A DNA stretch of 8,338 nucleotides from the NCBI GenBank assembly GCA_019245255.1, contig JAFARV010000475.1, positions 1-8,338 of the forward strand, read 5' to 3'. Shown piece after piece: positions 5,905 through 8,338 of this stretch. Position numbers and translations under genes: made by a program. The notes beneath the pieces are model-generated. The model did not search any database. It was not told where the DNA came from and saw only the letters and a program-made list of their open reading frames with translations. How positions within the stretch are numbered: the stretch's first letter is position 1; each line of letters opens with the position of its first letter. The stretch comes from Acidobacteriaceae bacterium (lineage in GTDB: Bacteria > Acidobacteriota > Terriglobia > Bryobacterales > Bryobacteraceae).

Positions 5905-5951
5905 GTCGCCGAACTCACATTCAACAAAGACTTCTCTTGAATCTTTTCGAT

Positions 5952-5980
5952 GTCAGGGGCAGAATTGGGATAGTCAGGGG
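5952..5980 (+). promoter_or_regulatory. Ribosome-binding site and direct repeat GTCAGGGG before the receptor gene
   Basis: GTCAGGGG occurs at 5952-5959 and again at 5973-5980, 21 bases apart. The second copy supplies AGGGG six bases before the ATG at 5987 and is the likely ribosome-binding site, which supports that start. The meaning of the first copy, two helical turns upstream, is unknown. The leader 5894-5986 contains no convincing promoter. Confidence 0.4.
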
Positions 5981-5986
5981 TGTACT

Positions 5987-8338
5987 ATGTCGTACCGTTT
6001 TCGCCAACATATAAATCTGCTTGGGTTTGTGTTCCTCGCGACCTCCGGCGCAAGCTTTTCATTCGCTCAAGCAGTTTCCGGCAATATTATCGGCACGGTT
6101 ACTGATCCAAGCGGGGCAACCGTGGCTGCGGCACAAATCACGGCCCTCAACGAGGGCACGGGCGTGTCGACGGACGCAACAGCAAACGAATCGGGTAATT
6201 ACACTATTCCGAACTTGAGTCCCGGCACGTATACGATCACCATTACACGGCCGGGCTTTCAGAAGTTCGTGCAACAGAACGTCAGGGTGGATGTTTCGCA
6301 ATCCATTCGCGTGGATGCTGCGCTGCAGGTTGGGCAAGCGAGCCAGGAGGTGACAGTGAGCTCTGCGCCTCCGGGTATCGAGACGGACCGCGCAACAGTA
6401 CAGACCGAACTTAGCGGTGCGCAGATCTCCTCGCTACCGATTCCCAATCGAAATTTCACGAATTTGGCTTTGCTTACACCGGGCTCTGTCGTGAACACGT
6501 TCCAACACGCGCCCAGCGAAAATCCACAGCAATCGACGCTCGTAAACACCGGTGGCCAGGAATTTGCCGGGACCAACTATCAGTTGGATGGCATGAATAA
6601 CAATGACACGGTACTCGGAATCACGATGGTCAACCCCGCGGTGGATTCGGTGGGAGCGTTTACCGCACAAAGCAACAATTACGATGCGGAATATCAGGCG
6701 ACCGGGAATGTGATTCAAGTCGAGACCAAGTCTGGAACTAACGAGTTGCATGGCAGCGGCTTCGAATTTCTCCAAAACAACATTTTTCAAGCGCGTGATC
6801 CTTTCACACAGGGACTTCATGCGCCCGGTACTCCGGCTCCGCCAAATCGAGGCATCCCGGAGCTTCGATGGAATCAGTTTGGCGGCTCCATTGGAGGGCC
6901 AATCAAGAAGAACAGGTTGTTTTTCTTCGGCGATTATCAGGGCACTTACCGAAGGATAGGCGCCTCTGAGACGGTTCGCGTTCCCACGGCTGCGGAACGA
7001 GCCGGCAATCTGAGCGATCTCGGCGTTCCCATCTATGACCCGACAACCGGTAATCCCGATGGAACCGGACGGACGATTTTTCCCGGCGCTAATCTCGCCG
7101 GCCGCATTTCGCCGCCTGCCGCGGCGTTGCTCGCGGCGCTCCCGGGGCCGAACATTGCGACCACAGATCCTGCTGCGCCCAACTTCTCCGCCTCTGGCGT
7201 CGAGAAATACGACACCAATCAATGGGACGTCCGCGGTGATTATTTTTCAAGCGAGAAGGTACGGTTGTTTGGCCGGTACAGCTACCTGGGCGCCAATATT
7301 GCCGCGCCAGGTCCATTTGGCCTGTACGGTGGTCCTGCGTTCCCGCAATGGGGTTTCTCGGGTTTATCAGACGCGTTGAATCAGAACATCGCGTCGGGTG
7401 TGACTTACACCCTGAGCCCTTCTCTACTGACCGAGGTGCGGTTTGGCTTTTCGCGCTATCGCGTGACAGTCAGTGCTCAAGATCAAACCACGCAATTGGC
7501 AAACACGGTCGGGATTCCGGGGCTCAATATCTCTGGAAGGTCCGATACAAACGGATTGCCGGATTTGACTATCAACGGATCCGGCGGCTTCAGCATGGGT
7601 TACAGCTGTAATTGCCCATTGCATGAGCGCGAGACCCTCCTCGATTACGTAAATAATTGGACCAAGATTGCCGGCAACCACACTATTCGCTTTGGGGGCA
7701 CTTTCGAAATGGCCTGGAATCAGCGTCTGCCGAGTGATCAGCATCGGGCAGGCGTTTATCAGTTCAATGCATCCGTTACTGCCGACGCTGGTGTGCCTGG
7801 CAGCGGTCTCGGGCTGGCGTCGTTCCTGCTGGGCGACCCGTCCGGTTTCAACAGGTTTGAACAGGTTTCTACCACGCAGGAAGATCGGCAGAACCGGATG
7901 TTTTACTTCCTTCAGGACACCTGGCGTGTCACTCCGAAACTAACCCTCAGCTTGGGAGTTCGTTGGGACGTTTGGTTCCCGGATTTCTCGCTTAATTCGG
8001 GTCAGGGCGGCCGCTACGACGTGACGAATAACATCGTGTACATTCCTGGCGTCGGGGGCGTATCACAGTCCGGCAATGCCCAAACGCAGTGGCTGAACTT
8101 GTCGCCCCGCATCGGAATTGCGTACGCGGTTGATGAGAAGACCGTCATTCGCACTGGTTACGGACGGGGCTATACCCTCGGCACATTTGGCTGGACGTTT
8201 AACGATTTGGCGGCAGACGTCTATCCGTCGATCGTTAATCAGAGCATCAGCGCAACATCATCGTTCTTTCCTGTGTTCCCGTTGACAACGGCACCTCCTG
8301 CGGTTGTCTTTCCTACTATTCCGTCCAACGGCATGCTC
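5987..8338 (+). CDS. Oar-like TonB-dependent receptor, 3' partial
   Basis: Outer-membrane beta-barrel protein of the acidobacterial Oar/TonB-receptor type, expected to import large substrates such as glycans or to have a surface role; the substrate is unknown. The frame is open for 784 codons to the window edge without a stop; the full family length is about 1100 residues, as I remember it. The signal peptide is residues 1-28 (hydrophobic LLGFVFLATSG, ending SFAQA). Residues 31-115 are a carboxypeptidase-regulatory-like domain (GNIIGTVTDPSGA ... NESGNYTIPNLSPGTYTI). Residues 138-255 form the plug (LSGAQISSLPIPNRNFTNL, YQLDGMNNND, GNVIQVETKSGTNELHGS). The barrel follows, with RWNQFGGSIGGPIKKNRLFFF near 294-314 and a Cys pair, SCNCPLHERET, at 540-550 before NNWTKIAGNHTIRFGG. 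ATG 5987 has AGGGG at spacing 6 and gives the signal peptide directly. It lies 93 bases after the 120-aa gene on the same strand. No frameshift was found on reading every codon. Confidence 0.95.
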   Translation, partial: MSYRFRQHINLLGFVFLATSGASFSFAQAVSGNIIGTVTDPSGATVAAAQITALNEGTGVSTDATANESGNYTIPNLSPGTYTITITRPGFQKFVQQNVRVDVSQSIRVDAALQVGQASQEVTVSSAPPGIETDRATVQTELSGAQISSLPIPNRNFTNLALLTPGSVVNTFQHAPSENPQQSTLVNTGGQEFAGTNYQLDGMNNNDTVLGITMVNPAVDSVGAFTAQSNNYDAEYQATGNVIQVETKSGTNELHGSGFEFLQNNIFQARDPFTQGLHAPGTPAPPNRGIPELRWNQFGGSIGGPIKKNRLFFFGDYQGTYRRIGASETVRVPTAAERAGNLSDLGVPIYDPTTGNPDGTGRTIFPGANLAGRISPPAAALLAALPGPNIATTDPAAPNFSASGVEKYDTNQWDVRGDYFSSEKVRLFGRYSYLGANIAAPGPFGLYGGPAFPQWGFSGLSDALNQNIASGVTYTLSPSLLTEVRFGFSRYRVTVSAQDQTTQLANTVGIPGLNISGRSDTNGLPDLTINGSGGFSMGYSCNCPLHERETLLDYVNNWTKIAGNHTIRFGGTFEMAWNQRLPSDQHRAGVYQFNASVTADAGVPGSGLGLASFLLGDPSGFNRFEQVSTTQEDRQNRMFYFLQDTWRVTPKLTLSLGVRWDVWFPDFSLNSGQGGRYDVTNNIVYIPGVGGVSQSGNAQTQWLNLSPRIGIAYAVDEKTVIRTGYGRGYTLGTFGWTFNDLAADVYPSIVNQSISATSSFFPVFPLTTAPPAVVFPTIPSNGML

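Noticed and set aside
5896..5924. Receptor promoter with exact TTGACA at 5896-5901
   Set aside because: No -10-like hexamer lies 16-18 bases downstream (ATTCAA is poor), and the TTGACA lies in the right half of a small inverted repeat.
6434..7222. 262-residue minus-strand open frame inside the receptor gene
   Set aside because: The opposite strand carries unmistakable receptor plug and barrel motifs; this frame is Arg-rich antisense translation.

Overview
The window looks like chromosomal DNA of an acidobacterium (Acidobacteriota, class Terriglobia or similar). The main reason is the right-hand gene: an Oar-like TonB-dependent receptor with an N-terminal carboxypeptidase-regulatory-like domain, a plug and a barrel that carries a C-N-C-P-L ... 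N-N-W-T-K ... G-N-H-T signature. This receptor type is strongly expanded in that phylum. Several small secreted or zinc-ribbon-like proteins also resemble acidobacterial families as I remember them, and codons are moderately GC-rich throughout. The phylum assignment is inference; no rRNA marker is present.

Left part (1-2709). The window opens inside a GH77 4-alpha-glucanotransferase gene (malQ, 5' end missing) on the + strand. It is followed by a probable small + strand gene for a 68-residue CxxC protein (1332-1538). Two minus-strand genes converge on it, probably one operon read from 2709 leftwards: a 163-residue protein with a signal peptide and membrane segments, then, 14 bases later, a 207-residue FecR-domain-like exported protein with a C-terminal membrane anchor.

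Middle (2847-3571). A complete 77-nt tRNA-Pro(UGG) gene with encoded CCA lies on the + strand. Facing it is a minus-strand type II toxin-antitoxin module: a ribbon-helix-helix antitoxin (MazE/EndoAI type), then a MazF/EndoA-type endoribonuclease toxin. The antitoxin stop codon directly abuts the toxin ATG. The toxin aligns without gaps over its N-terminal half, as I recall it, with Bacillus subtilis EndoA and keeps both catalytic residues, R25 and T48.

Right part (3631-8338). Divergent from the toxin-antitoxin module is a long AI-2E-family (PF01594) membrane protein with an extra cytoplasmic region of about 200 residues that looks like a Rossmann-type alpha/beta domain. Ten bases later comes an unrecognised 120-residue soluble beta-rich protein with a TTG start, possibly co-transcribed. 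The last gene is the Oar-like outer-membrane receptor, which runs open for 784 codons to the window edge.

The genes do not form one pathway; this is an ordinary mosaic of chromosomal genes. The parts most worth a second look are the C-terminal domain of the AI-2E-family protein, the small CxxC protein, the two-gene exported operon and the 120-residue orphan. I see no CRISPR array, insertion sequence, integrase or rRNA.
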